Made by a program: the position numbers and the translations under genes. A DNA stretch of 64,000 nucleotides from Liolophura sinensis (Eukaryota; Mollusca; Polyplacophora; Chitonida; Chitonidae), in the NCBI RefSeq assembly GCF_032854445.1, contig NC_088307.1, positions 6,522,017 to 6,586,016 of the forward strand. Direction: 5' to 3'. The first letter of the stretch is position 1. Every line of letters begins with the position of its first letter. The notes beneath the pieces are model-generated. The model was not told where the DNA came from, made no database searches, and saw only the letters and a program-made list of their open reading frames with translations. Shown here in pieces: positions 32,143-43,067 of this stretch.

Positions 32143-32332
32143 AGTAGTACATTGTTTTTGATCGTGTTGCACACCGTTTCAAGAAAGCCTACTCGTCCAA
32201 ACCATTCACCAATTCTGATGTTTATGATGACTGAGAGGCCAGGTACATAGGTGTGCAGCACCACATCCTATTTTCCTTAACAGCCACAAGATTCGTCTTA
32301 CTCATATGGGGATACGTGGATAATTCTTCACG

Positions 32333-32405
32333 GGGGGACTAGCTCACATGGTAGAGCGCTCGCTTTGCATGCGAGAGGTACCGGGATCGATGCCCGGGCT
32401 CTCCA
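32333..32405 (+). tRNA. tRNA-Ala(UGC)-like, A6 variant
   Basis: Acceptor GGGGGAC leaves position 6 unpaired. It is followed by the longest 10-bp motif array in the window (three copies). Confidence 0.45.
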
Positions 32406-33198
32406 AACAACATTTACTGCAATAAGCTCAAAGTTCTCTTTTGAATAGTAGTTTCAGCTTGTAGAAACATAAGCAAGTTTATTTTGAAATTTCACCGGCC
32501 AATATATTTTCGCTGATACCTGTGTTTTCAGCAGGTCTTAGGCTAGATGTTGTTCTTAATACATACTACATCAACAAACAAGGGGAGCCACAAGGAGACA
32601 CAAGGAGACACAAGGAGACAGGTAGTGATGAGGCTGCGAGTGACGTCCCCTTGGCCTTGCTAGGCATCCCTCCCAGCTGCCGGCATAGACAGGTCCACAT
32701 TTTGATGCTCAACCTATCTCAAGATTTTTATGGCCTCTTTCTAACAGGCTGGGCCAGACATGCACCAAAGCTTATTGGCCACGGAATGTTTGGGGCTGGG
32801 CTACAGCGCTAAACTTTAACACTGTCGCATATTGGAAATAATGGGGATATGGGGCCATTTTGCTGAACAGCCACAAGTTTCGTCGTACTGATATGAAGAG
32901 ATTTTAAAAGGTTCTCCTGATGGTTTGGGGGAGGGAGGGTGGCGTCGTAGTTTACATGGTAGAGCGCGCTTTGCATGCAAGCGGTACCGGGATCTATGCG
33001 CGGCATTTCCAAACAACTTTTACTGCAATAAGCTCAAAGTTCACTTTTAGATAGTAGTTTCAGTCTTAAGAAAACATAAGAGGGTTTTTTTAGATTCGCA
33101 GGCCAAGCAATATATATACATTTTTTCACTCATTCCTTTTTCTATTAGCAGGCCTTAGGCTAGAAGGTTTCCTTAACGTATACTACATACTCCAGCAA

Positions 33199-33271
33199 GG
33201 GGAGCTAGCTCAAATGGTAGAGCGCTCGCTTAGCATGCGAGAGGTACCGGGATCGATGCCCGGGTTCTCCA
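33199..33271 (+). tRNA. tRNA-Ala(AGC)-like
   Basis: Consensus. Confidence 0.6.
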
Positions 33272-33461
33272 AGTAGTACATTGTTTTTGATCGTGTTGCA
33301 CACCGTTTCAAGAAAGCCTACTCGTCCAAACCATTCACCAATTCTGATGTTTATGATGACTGAGAAGCCAGGTACATAAGTGTGCAGCACCACATCCTAT
33401 TTTTTCTTAACAGCCACAAGATTCGTCTTACTCATATGGGGATACGTGGAAAATTCTTCAT

Positions 33462-33534
33462 GGGGGGCTAGCTCACATGGTAGAGTGCTCGCTTTGCATG
33501 CAAGAGGAACCGGGATCGATGCCCTGGCTCTCCA
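33462..33534 (+). pseudogene. tRNA-Ala(UGC)-like, several stem mismatches
   Basis: Changes in D stem (GAGT), anticodon stem (GCAAG) and T stem (CCCTG). Confidence 0.4.
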
Positions 33535-34317
33535 AACAACATTTACTGCAATAAGCTCAAAGTTCTCTTTTGAATAGTAGTTTCAGCTTGTAGAAACATA
33601 AGCAAGTTTATTTTGAAATTTCACCGGCCAATATATTTTCGCTGATACCTGTGTTTTCAGCAGGTCTTAGGCTAGATGTTGTTCTTAATACATACTGCAT
33701 CAACAAACAAGGGGAGCCACAAGGAGACACAAGGAGACGGGTAGTGATGAGGCTGCGAGTGACGTCCCCTTGGCCTTGCTAGGCATCCCTCCCAGGTGCC
33801 GGCATAGACAGGTCCACATTTTGATGCTCAACCTATGTCAAGATTTTGATGGCCTCTTTCTTACAGGCTGGGCCAGGCATGCACCAAAGCTTATTGGCCA
33901 CGGAATGTTTGGGACTGAGCTACAGCGCTAAACTTTAACATTGTCGCATATTGGGAATATTGAGGATATGGGGCCATTTTGCTGAACAGCCACAAGTTTC
34001 GTCGTACTGATATGAAGAGATTTTAAAAGGTTCTCATGGTGGTTTGGGGGAGGGGGGGGGCGTCGTAGTCAACATGGTAGAGCGCGCTTTGCATGCAAGC
34101 GGTACCGGGATCGATGCGCGGCATTTCCAAACAACTTTTTCTGCAATAAGCTCAAAGTTCACTTTTAGATAGTAGTTTCAGGCTTTAGAAAACATAAGAG
34201 GGTTTTTTTTAGATTCGCAGGCAAAGCAATATATATATATTTTTTCGCTCATTCCTTTTCTATTAGCAGGCCTTAGGCTAGAAGGTTATCCTAAATGTAT
34301 ACTACATACTCCAGCAA

Positions 34318-34390
34318 GGGGAGCTAGCTCAAATGGTACAGCGCTAGCTTAGCATGCGAGAGGTACCAGGATCGATGCCCGGGTTCGCCA
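34318..34390 (+). pseudogene. tRNA-Ala(AGC)-like, several stem mismatches
   Basis: D stem CAGC, anticodon stem CTAGC, T stem CCAGG and 3' acceptor GTTCGCC. It is the last unit before the LINE, so the UGC partner lies beyond it at 39804. Confidence 0.4.
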
Positions 34391-34528
34391 AGTAGTACAT
34401 TGTTTTTGATCCTGTTGCACACCGTTTCAAGAAAGCCTACTCGTCCAAACCATTCACCAATTCTGATGTTTATAATGACTAAGAAGCCAGGTACGGGGAG
34501 AGTGTGCTAGACGCCGAAGTGAACGGAC

Positions 34529-35943
34529 GTGTCGGTTATTCTCTGCTGTTTACACATTTGTGCAACAACAACGCTTGTTTTTGAGACTGATTTTTTGGTG
34601 ATCTGGGAGCCCACAGAGCTTGAGTTTGGCCAGTGGTTACTGTTTGGTGAAGGGCGTGTGCCCCTTTGGATTAGGTATGTCCAAGCCCGTGTCGTTTTCG
34701 CCTGTAAACAGGCCAAGCAGAACTTTGTCTGTGTCAATCTCTACACGAAGCAGCCCGGCATTTTCTACGGCTGTCCAGAGGGACTTTATTCCTTTTCTGT
34801 CAAGTGTGTTAAATATCAAGACAGAGCTAATAAGTTTTCAGAAGAATTATTTAAAGAAACACTTCTATCTCCGCGTGTCTACAGTGGCTGGGCATAATGC
34901 CCTAGTGAGTAAATCCAATGTTGTTATAAATGGAACGACGTGGTCCATTATGCCCGGATGAAATGTCAGATGACACTATCGAGGCAGCTTTGAAACCCTA
35001 TGGTGAATGCCTGGGTGTGACGAAACCCAGATTTTCAGACCCTGAGCTCTCACATGTTCGGACAGGTATTCGGATTTACAGATTTAGGTGTCACAAAGTT
35101 CGTTATGTACCAAATTTTATTAATTTCGGTGGTGACATTGTTATGTTTACCTACCCCGGGCAAACTTATGAATGTCGGAAGTGTGGCCAAAAATCACACA
35201 AGGCGGCAGAGTGTAGAGCACTGTGGTGTTCTAACTGCGACGGTTTCTCCCCCCATGAGAATCCTCATACAGAGAAGGACTGTACAAATCCATGCCGAAT
35301 GTGTGACTCAGGGCTTCATACGGTCAGTGACTGTTGTGCGAGAGCAATGTCGTACGCGGCGCGAGTTAAGGGAAACCTACCCACTATGCGCCAGTATAAT
35401 AACGAAGACGCCGTAAAACAAGATGACATTGATGTTGACGTCAGCGACGATGATGACCCATTCAACGCACCTGCTATGGAACTGGTTCAAGACAGCGAGG
35501 AGAACGAAGACGAAATCGACGGAAATGGTGACGACAGCGCCGATGAAGACGTCAGCGACGACAGCGAGTCCGATAAGGAGATGGACGTCCGGGAGAATAC
35601 TAAGAACACCGAAGAAGTGGATGTTGGTGATAATGAAACGTCATCAGCTGTCCCAAGGGTGAAGAATGTGGTCGTGGCTGACGTGCACGCTCCCGACGTG
35701 CGTTCACCAGTCCCAGTCGAGGAAAAGCGAGCTAAGTTGGACAATGGCAGTACAGCCGAAGAGGCAGCGTCATCTATCCCGCCCAGTTCCCATCCTACTG
35801 ATTATGATGGTGTTGATGCTGATCAGTCGTCAGACTGTATGACGCCGACCCCATCTCAGGAGGGGGACACCATGCTTCTGGAATACAGGAAAAGAAAATC
35901 GCTTGCTTCTCGTGCGAGGCAGCGAATGAAAAGAGACAAATGA
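34529..35943 (+). pseudogene. LINE ORF1, frame-broken, with CCHC knuckles and acidic tail
   Basis: The open part from ATG 34930 (337 codons) starts with DEMSDDTIEAALKPYGECLGV, an RRM-like lead. It continues RYVPNFINFGGDIVMF and YPGQTYECRKCGQKSHKAAEC, CSNCDGFSPHENPHTEKDC, CRMCDSGLHTVSDC (zinc knuckles at about residues 80-140), then a long Asp/Glu-rich stretch and a basic end. Likely N-terminal coding sequence lies upstream in other frames (34529-34897 and 34620-34961), so at least one frameshift sits near 34950. Alternatively the protein simply starts at 34930. It would bind LINE RNA. The acidic region (about 160-235) is unusual for ORF1. Confidence 0.65.
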
Positions 35944-36016
35944 TTTGTAGCGTAATTAGGACTCTCTTATTTGACCACAATGGGTATGTACGCTCTACCT
36001 TTACTTACTTTGTATA

Positions 36017-39000
36017 ATGAGCTTAAATAATATTCGTTTTGGGACTTTAAACATTAATGGTTTACGGGATCCGTCTAAACAAGAACATGTCAAGCAATTT
36101 GTTTTCGATAAAGGAATTGATGTACTATTCTTACAGGAAACACACTTCGAAAACTATAATGACACTAAATATTTGCAAATCCCAGGCGATGCAAGGTGGG
36201 CGTATGGGTCAAATCGAAGTTGTGGGGTGGGAATAATTATTAGGTATACGGTAGACTGCTTTATACGGAAAATACAGAGGTGCCCTAACGGTCGCTACAT
36301 AAGCCTTAGGGTTGAGCTCAACAACACTGCTTTAAACCTTGTTTGTGTATATGCCCCTAATAATCCAAAGGAAAGAAAAGAGTTTATTTCTAATCTAGAT
36401 AATGTGATGCAGGGCAGTGAGTTGGTTATTATGGGTGGGGATTTTAATTGTGTTGAGAGCATTGAATTAGATAGAGCTGGCTGTGCCACTAATGTAAGGA
36501 ATGATGGAGTGGACGAAATTAATAATTTGAAAAGAGATTTTGGTATTTGTGATATTTTTAGGAAACTGCATCCGGATAAGAATTGTTACACGTGGTCTAG
36601 GCGCCAGTGTGCCAGTAGATTGGATAGATTTTATATCCCTAACGCTGTGTTTAAGTATGTAACCCAGTGTGATGCTGTACATGTGTCTTTTTCTGATCAT
36701 TCGTGTTTGTTTTTTGATATCTCTTTTGAAGATGTCATTTCATGGGGGCCGTTCTACTGGAAGTGTAATACTTCTGTGTTAAATGACACGGAGCTTGTTG
36801 ATGATATTAAATCCGTCTTCCATGATATTTTCTCTGTCTGTACAACTGGTCATGCAGATCTAATAGACAGATGGGAGACATTTAAAGGGGAATGTAAAGA
36901 TAGGATTCGTAGTTACTGTAAGGAAAAATCTATGAACAAAAAACGTGATTTGTTGGTACTTGAACAAGAATTAAATGCGTTGAAATCTAGTCCAATCATT
37001 AACTGTGAGCGTATTGACAATGTGAAAAAGACTCTAAATGCCCTTTATAAGTCGAATCATGCGGGAGCGGTTATCCGTGCTAAAGCTGTTCATTTTGATC
37101 AGGGAGAAAAACCAACCAAATATTTCATTAGACGAGAAGTTGGTAGGGGCAGAAAGAAGATGATCAAAAGTATTACTTGTCATAGTGATTCTTCAATATC
37201 CCATGAATCTCAGGAAGGCATTGCTAAGTGTATAAGGTCGTATTATATGAAATTGTATACTGAACAAGATACTGACTCCTCCATTCAAGATGAGTTCTTG
37301 TCATCGCTTCCGATGTTAAATGACGATTGTAAAACTGCCTGCGAAGGCCTTTTGACTGAACAGGAGTTGTTTTTTGCAGTAAAAAATATGTCTAAAAACC
37401 GTTCCCCGGGATGCGACGGTTTGCCAGCAGAGTTTTATGTACAATTTTGGCCACTGTTTTCGGGTGTGTTTACGGATGTAGTTAATCACTGTTTTAACTT
37501 GGGTAGATTAAGTAATTCACAGCGTTCTGGGTTTATCACACTATTATGTAAGGTCCCCGACAATGCCGAAAGCATAAAAAACTGGAGGCCAATTAGCTTA
37601 CTAAATGTAGATTATAAGATTGTTTCTAAAGCTTTGTGCAATCGGTTAAAAAATGTGATCGATACAATTGTACTTCAGAATCAGACACGTGGAATACCAG
37701 GCCGAAGTATTTTTGACAACCTTCACTTATTACGAAATACATATGATTATGTTGAACAAAAAGATTTAAAAGGATGCTTTCTTAACTTAGACCAGGAGAA
37801 AGCCTTTGACAGAGTAGACTGGTCATTTTTGTTCAAATGTTTAGAGAAATTTAACTTCGGACCCGACTTTTGTAAGTGGGTGCAATTATTATATACTGAC
37901 ATTACAAGTAGTGTTATTGTGAACGGGCACATAACAGAAGAATTTAAACTGAGTCGAGGTGTCCGACAGGGTTGTTCTTTGTCACCATTATTGTATGTTT
38001 TGTCCTTAGAGCCCTTTATAGCCGCCATTAGAAACAATGACGAAATTAATGGTGTACGGTTACCCGGCACAAATAAGGAAACAAGAGTGTCGGCATTTGC
38101 AGATGATACGACTGCAATTTTATCTGAAGAGAGTTCTGTTCCGCATGTAATTAAACTAGCAGAAAGTTATGGAAAAGCCTCAGGAGCAAAACTCAACTTG
38201 TTGAAAAGCACGGTTCTTCCCATTGGTAGCTGGGACGAAACTAACGTGCACAGTGGTGGGCTTAACATCACTACAAATTCAAAGATTTGTGGGGTATTTT
38301 TTGGACCAGATCAAACAGAACTCAATTCTGAGCGTGTTTTAAGTAAGGTAAAGAAACATGTATCAGCATGGAATGGAAGATATTTGACCCTACGGGGGAG
38401 GTCTGTCTTAATTAATACAGTTGCTTTAGCTGTTTTATGGTTTTCTGCACAGTGTACTCTGTTGCCACCTAAATGTGTCAATCAATGTTCCCAAACTGTG
38501 TTCAGATTTTTGTGGGATAACAAGCCCGAAAGTTTGAAGAGAGTTGTCGTACATAATAAAATAGGGAATGGAGGTCTAAACGTACATAATATAGATTGTA
38601 AAATAAAAGCACTTGTTACTCGGCATGTTTTAAAATTAATTCATGGAACAACAGCGGAATGGAAATACTTTGCCATCTATTGGTTGGGTTTACCCCTAAG
38701 ACATGTTTGTCGTGAATTCTGTCGTTCCAATGTCCCACATTCTGAAAACATTCCACCTTTTTATAGACTGGCCTTGAGCGCCTGGAGAGAATTTACCACA
38801 GGTGTACCTGTAACATTGTGTTCAAGCAGGTATATTTATGAATATTTTGTAACAAAAATAGTACATTGTCCAAGAGCAATGGTGTCTATGCCGCATTTGG
38901 ACTGGGTTAGAATATGGAAAACTGTTTTTCATCAATTCTTAGATCACAACTTGGTCAACTTCAGTTACAAGTTGGTTCATGACATTTTGCCCGTTAAGGA

Positions 39001-39460
39001 AAAACTTCTTAGGAGAAATGTAGCCACCGATGACTTGTGTGTTTTTTGCTCCCTGTCTGAAACTCGGCAACATCTGTTTGTACAATGTAAAATCGTTCAG
39101 GATGTGTTTAATGACTTTAACCGGATATTTGTTTTGTTTGCGAACTACCTACCAAATATGGACTCGGAAACATTAATTTACAAGGTATTCAATTCCACCT
39201 TTAACCAGGAAGTTAGAGCTGTGATGGTGTATGTCATATGTGTTCTTCAGTTTAGTATTTGGTGTGCACGCAACGACATAATATTTCAGAAAAAAAAGAG
39301 GGATTCTGTTGCTATTGTTAAGGCCGCCAAAGGAATAATTAAAACCCGTATTCATGTTGACTTTTTTCGACTAGACAGGCCATCTTTCGAGAAAATCTGG
39401 TGTATAAACAAAGTCTTCTGTACATTACGGAATGATAAATTAGTGTATTTATTGAAATGA
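36017..39460 (+). CDS. LINE ORF2: AP endonuclease and reverse transcriptase, intact
   Basis: 1,147 residues without interruption, ATG 36017, 73 bp after ORF1. The endonuclease is complete: FGTLNINGLRD at the start, FLQETHF about 40, VYAPNN, MGGDFNCVE about 140, SRLDRFYI, SDHSCLF about 226. The RT is complete: KNRSPGCDGLPAEFY about 462, NWRPISLLNVDYKIVSKAL about 523, NLDQEKAFDRVDW about 590, GVRQGCSLSPLLY about 648, FADDTTAI about 694. A Cys/His finger (CVFCSLSETRQHLFVQC) lies at about 1008, the typical L1/Tx1 C-terminus. No RNase H. The protein should nick DNA and prime reverse transcription of its own RNA. The intact length suggests recent activity. Confidence 0.88.
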   Translation: MSLNNIRFGTLNINGLRDPSKQEHVKQFVFDKGIDVLFLQETHFENYNDTKYLQIPGDARWAYGSNRSCGVGIIIRYTVDCFIRKIQRCPNGRYISLRVELNNTALNLVCVYAPNNPKERKEFISNLDNVMQGSELVIMGGDFNCVESIELDRAGCATNVRNDGVDEINNLKRDFGICDIFRKLHPDKNCYTWSRRQCASRLDRFYIPNAVFKYVTQCDAVHVSFSDHSCLFFDISFEDVISWGPFYWKCNTSVLNDTELVDDIKSVFHDIFSVCTTGHADLIDRWETFKGECKDRIRSYCKEKSMNKKRDLLVLEQELNALKSSPIINCERIDNVKKTLNALYKSNHAGAVIRAKAVHFDQGEKPTKYFIRREVGRGRKKMIKSITCHSDSSISHESQEGIAKCIRSYYMKLYTEQDTDSSIQDEFLSSLPMLNDDCKTACEGLLTEQELFFAVKNMSKNRSPGCDGLPAEFYVQFWPLFSGVFTDVVNHCFNLGRLSNSQRSGFITLLCKVPDNAESIKNWRPISLLNVDYKIVSKALCNRLKNVIDTIVLQNQTRGIPGRSIFDNLHLLRNTYDYVEQKDLKGCFLNLDQEKAFDRVDWSFLFKCLEKFNFGPDFCKWVQLLYTDITSSVIVNGHITEEFKLSRGVRQGCSLSPLLYVLSLEPFIAAIRNNDEINGVRLPGTNKETRVSAFADDTTAILSEESSVPHVIKLAESYGKASGAKLNLLKSTVLPIGSWDETNVHSGGLNITTNSKICGVFFGPDQTELNSERVLSKVKKHVSAWNGRYLTLRGRSVLINTVALAVLWFSAQCTLLPPKCVNQCSQTVFRFLWDNKPESLKRVVVHNKIGNGGLNVHNIDCKIKALVTRHVLKLIHGTTAEWKYFAIYWLGLPLRHVCREFCRSNVPHSENIPPFYRLALSAWREFTTGVPVTLCSSRYIYEYFVTKIVHCPRAMVSMPHLDWVRIWKTVFHQFLDHNLVNFSYKLVHDILPVKEKLLRRNVATDDLCVFCSLSETRQHLFVQCKIVQDVFNDFNRIFVLFANYLPNMDSETLIYKVFNSTFNQEVRAVMVYVICVLQFSIWCARNDIIFQKKKRDSVAIVKAAKGIIKTRIHVDFFRLDRPSFEKIWCINKVFCTLRNDKLVYLLK

Positions 39461-39803
39461 GCAGCTAATGTGCAATTGTTCTATTCACAAAGCAGTCATC
39501 TTTTCTGTGATATTTTATTTTAATTAAGACTGCCTTGTGATTTCAAAAGTTTGTGATAGCCGGGTATTGTGAAATCTTGTGTATTTGATGACAATCTGGG
39601 AATAAATTCAACAATGTTCAAAAAAAAAAAAGAAAAAAGAAAGCCTACTCGTCCAAACCATTCACCAATTCTGATGTTTATAATGACTAAGAAGCCAGGT
39701 ACATAAGTGTGCAGCACCACATCCTATTTTCCTTAACAGCCACAAGATTCGTCTTACTCATATGGGGATACGTGGAAAATTCTTCATGGGGGGGGGGGGT
39801 GCG

Positions 39804-39876
39804 GGGGTGCTAGCTCACATGGTAGAGCGCTCGCTTTGCATGCGAGAGGTACCGGGATCGATGCCCGGGCTCTCCA
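39804..39876 (+). tRNA. tRNA-Ala(UGC)-like, U5 variant
   Basis: Acceptor GGGGTGC leaves position 5 unpaired. It is preceded by an expanded G tract (39787-39807). Confidence 0.45.
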
Positions 39877-40658
39877 AACAACATTTACTGCAATAAGCTC
39901 AAAGTTCTCTTTTGAATAGTAGTTTCAGCTTGTAGAAACATAAGCAAATTTATTTTGAAATTTCACCGGCCAATACATTTTCGCTGATACCTGTGTTTTC
40001 AGCAGGTCTTAGTCTAGATGTTGTTCTTAATACATACTACATCAAAAAATAAGGGGAGCCACAAGGAGACACAAGGAGACAGGTAGTGATGAGGCTGCGA
40101 GTGACGTCCCCTTGGCCTTGCTAGGCATCCCTCCCAGCTGCCGGCATAGACAGGTCCACATTTTGATGCTCAACCTATGTCAAGATTTTTATGGCCTCTT
40201 TCTAACAGGCTGGGCCAGGCATGCACCAAAGCTTATTGGCCACGGAATGTTTGGGACTGAGCTACAGCGCAAAACTTTAACATTGTCACATATCGGGAAT
40301 AATGAGGATATGGGGCCATTTTGCTGAACAGCCACAAGTTTCGTCGTACTGATATGAAGAGATTTTAAAAGGTTCTCATGGTGGTTTGGGGGAGGGGGGG
40401 GCGTCGTAGTCAACATGGTAGAGCGCGCTTTGCATGGAAGCGGTACCGGGATCGATGCGCGGCATTTCCAAACAACTTTTACTGCAATAAGCTCAAAGTT
40501 CACTTTTAGATAGTAGTTTCAGGCTTTAGAAAACATAAGAGAGTTTTTTGTAGATTCGCAGGCCAAGCAAAATATATACATTTTTTCACTCATTCCTTTT
40601 TCTATTAGCAGGCCTTAGGCTAGAAGGTTTCCTTAACGTATACTACATACTCCAGCAA

Positions 40659-40731
40659 GGGGAGCTAGCTCAAATGGTAGAGCGCTCGCTTAGCATGCGA
40701 GAGGTACCGGGATCGATGCCCGGGTTCTCCA
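40659..40731 (+). tRNA. tRNA-Ala(AGC)-like
   Basis: Consensus body, but the downstream T run is interrupted (TTTCT), so termination may fail. Confidence 0.55.
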
Positions 40732-40920
40732 AGTAGTACATTGTTTCTGATCGTGTTGCACACCGTTTCAAGAAAGCCTACTCGTCCAAACCATTCACCA
40801 ATTCTGATGTTTATGATGACTGAGAAGCCAGGTACATAAGTGTGCAGCACCACATCCTATTTTCCTTGACAGCCACAAGATTCGTCTTACTCATATGGGG
40901 ATACGTGGAAAATTCTTCAT

Positions 40921-40993
40921 GGGGGGCTAGCTCACATGGTAGAGCGCTCGCTTTGCATGCGAGAGGTACCGGGATCGATGCCCGGGCTCTCCA
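40921..40993 (+). tRNA. tRNA-Ala(UGC)-like
   Basis: Consensus. Confidence 0.6.
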
Positions 40994-41777
40994 AACAACA
41001 TTTACTGCAATAAGCTCAAAGTCCTCTTTTGAATAGTAGTTTCAGCTTGTAGAAACATAAGCAAGTTTATTTTGAAATTTCACCGGCCAATATATTTTCG
41101 TTGATACCTGTGTTTTCAGCAGGTCTTAGGCTAGATGTTGTTCTTAATACATACTACATCAACAAACAAGGGGAGCCACAAGGAGACACAAGGAGACAGG
41201 CACTGATGAGGCTGCGAGTGACGTCCCCTTGGCCTTGCTAGGCATCCCTCCAAGCTGCCGGCATAGACAGGTCCAGATTTTGATGCTCAACCTATGTCAA
41301 GATTTTTATGGCCTCTTTCTAACAGGCTGGGCCAGGCATGCACCAAAGCTTATTGGCCACGGAATGTTTGGGACTGAGCTACAGCGCTAAACTTTAACAC
41401 TGTCGCATATTGGAAATAATGGGGATATGGGGCCATTTTGCTGAACAGCCACAAGTTTCGTCGTACTGATATGAAGAGATTTTAAAAGGTTCTCATGGTG
41501 GTTTGGGGGAGGGGGGGGGGTCGTAGTCAACATGGTAGAGCGCGCTTTGCATGCAAGCGGTACCGGGATCGATGCGCGGCATTTCCAAACAACTTTTACT
41601 GCAATGAGCTCAAAGTTCACTTTTAGATAGTAGTTTCAGGCTTTAGAAAAGATAAGAGGGTTTTTTTTTTAGATTAGCAGGCCAAGCAATATATATATAT
41701 TTTTTCGCTGATTCCTTTTCTATTAGCTGGCCTTAGGCTAGAAGGTTGTCCTTAATGTATACTACATACTCCAGAAA

Positions 41778-41850
41778 GGGAAGCTAGCTCAAATTTTAGA
41801 GCGCTAGCTTAGCATGCGAGAGGTACCGGGATCGATGCCCGGGTTCGCCA
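41778..41850 (+). pseudogene. tRNA-Ala(AGC)-like, A box destroyed
   Basis: GGGAAGC acceptor, AAATTTTA in place of the GG-bearing D loop, CTAGC stem, GTTCGCC 3' strand. Confidence 0.4.
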
Positions 41851-42040
41851 AGTAGTACATTGTTTTTGATCGTGTTGCACACCGTTTCAAGAAAGCCTAC
41901 TCGTCCAAACCATTCACCAATTCTGATGTTTATAATGACTAAGAAGCCAGGTACATAAGTGTGCAGCACCACATCCTATTTTCCTTAACAGCCACAAGAT
42001 TCGTCTTACTCATATGGGGATACGTGGAAAATTCTTCATG

Positions 42041-42113
42041 GGGGGGCTAGCTCACATGGTAGAGCGCTCGCTTTGCATGCGAGAGGCACCGGGATCAATG
42101 CCCGGGCTCTCCA
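42041..42113 (+). tRNA. tRNA-Ala(UGC)-like
   Basis: T loop ATCAATG keeps a purine at 57; stems paired. Confidence 0.55.
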
Positions 42114-42257
42114 AACAACACTTACTGCAATAAGCTCAAAGTTCTCTTTTGAATAGTAGTTTCAGCTTGTAGAAACATAAGCAAATTTATTTTGAAATTT
42201 CACCGGCCAATATATTTTCGCTGATACCTGTGTTTTCAGCAGGTCTTAGGTTAGATG

Positions 42258-42350
42258 TCATTCACTTGATAACGATGCTAGTATCTGCATCGAAACGTTG
42301 TGTTAAATAAACCAAGAAGTTGTACATCCATAAGAATGCCTTGTCCAGTG
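42258..42350 (+). mobile_element. 93-bp short insertion with 6-bp TAGATG duplication
   Basis: Flanked by TAGATG at 42252-42257 and 42351-42356, absent from all other monomers outside the duplication. It contains a perfect 5-bp hairpin (GATGC, 8-nt loop, GCATC) followed at once by GAAAC, then TTAAATAAACC. The hairpin-GAAAC order recalls the ends of Penelope-like retroelements, but the expected CUGAUGA core is not present. I cannot name the family. Confidence 0.5.
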
Positions 42351-42994
42351 TAGATGTTGTTCTTAATACATACTACATCAACAAACAAGGGGAGCCACAA
42401 GGAGACACAAGGAGACAGGTAGTGATGAGGCTGCGAGTGACGTCCCCTTGGCCTTGCTAGGCATCCCTCCCAGGTGCCGGCATAGACAGGTCCACATTTT
42501 GATGCTCAACCTATGTCAAGATTTTTATGGCCTCTTTCTAACAGGCTGGGCCAGGCATGCACCAAAGCTTATTGGCCACGGAATGTTTGGGACCGAGCTA
42601 CAGCGCAAAACTTTAACATTGTCGCATATTGGAAATAATGAGGATATGGGGCCATTTTGCTGAACAGCCACAAGTTTCGTCGTACTGATATGAAGAGATT
42701 TTAAAAGGTTCTCATGGTGGTTTGGGGGAGGGGGGGGCGTCGTAGTCAACATGGTAGAGCGCGCTTTGCATGGAAGCGGTACCGGGATCGATGCGCGGCA
42801 TTTCCAAACAACTTTTACTGCAATAAGCTCAAAGTTCACTTTTAGATAGTAGTTTCAGGCTTTAGAAAACATAAGAGAGTTTTTTGTAGATTCGCAGGCC
42901 AAGCAAAATATATACATTTTTTCACTCATTCCTTTTTCTATTAGCAGGCCTTAGGCTAGAAGGTTTCCTTAACGTATACTACATACTCCAGCAA

Positions 42995-43067
42995 GGGGAG
43001 CTAGCTCAAATGGTAGAGCGCTCGCTTAGCATGCGAGAGGTACCGGGATCGATGCCCGGGTTCTCCA
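42995..43067 (+). tRNA. tRNA-Ala(AGC)-like
   Basis: Duplicate of 40659, same interrupted T run. Confidence 0.55.

Larger units (their letters stand above)
21184..34494 (+). repeat. tRNA-Ala satellite array, central block
   Basis: Tandem monomers with starts (AGC-type copies) at 21613, 22028, 23144, 24264, 25373, 26495, 27612, 28729, 29846, 30961, 32070, 33199 and 34318. Spacing is 1,109-1,129 bp, except for one 415-bp and one 1,116-bp step at the left. Layout in the unit starting at 25373: AGC-type 25373-25445; UGC-type 25635-25707; two copies of a 10-bp motif 25893-25912; transposon-derived block 25913-26138; G run about 26217-26235; third tRNA-like unit about 26237-26308; TA-rich run near 26404; next unit 26495. 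Variants at 26495 and 28729 share diagnostic changes, a sign of higher-order structure. It ends at the 66-bp target duplication of the next LINE. Confidence 0.9.
34495..39636 (+). mobile_element. L1/Tx1-type LINE, near full length, ORF2 intact
   Basis: 5.1 kb: 5' UTR from 34495, ORF1 to 35943, ORF2 36017-39460, a 3' UTR of about 175 bp, then an A-rich tail at 39621-39638. It is flanked by a 66-bp direct repeat of satellite DNA (34429-34494 and 39637-39702). Both copies carry GACTAAGAAG where most monomers have GACTGAGAAG, which fits a target duplication made at insertion. Its first bases align with the start of the LINE at 1863 (both reach CGGACGTGT within about 40 bases), so both belong to related subfamilies and share a 5' end. 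It inserted just downstream of an AGC-type tRNA-like unit. Confidence 0.85.

Noticed and set aside
34507-34737. Minus-strand ORFs over LINE 5' regions
   Set aside because: Shadow frames of ORF1 coding sequence.
40112-40327. Plus-strand ORF MALLGIPPSCRHRQ... in the transposon-derived block
   Set aside because: Non-coding satellite/MITE sequence: the frame is open but has no start context, no partner domain and no sign of coding constraint.
42258-42300. Hammerhead ribozyme
   Set aside because: A hairpin followed by GAAAC is present, but the CUGAUGA core reads TTGATAA and no closing stem III is seen. Kept only as a resemblance.
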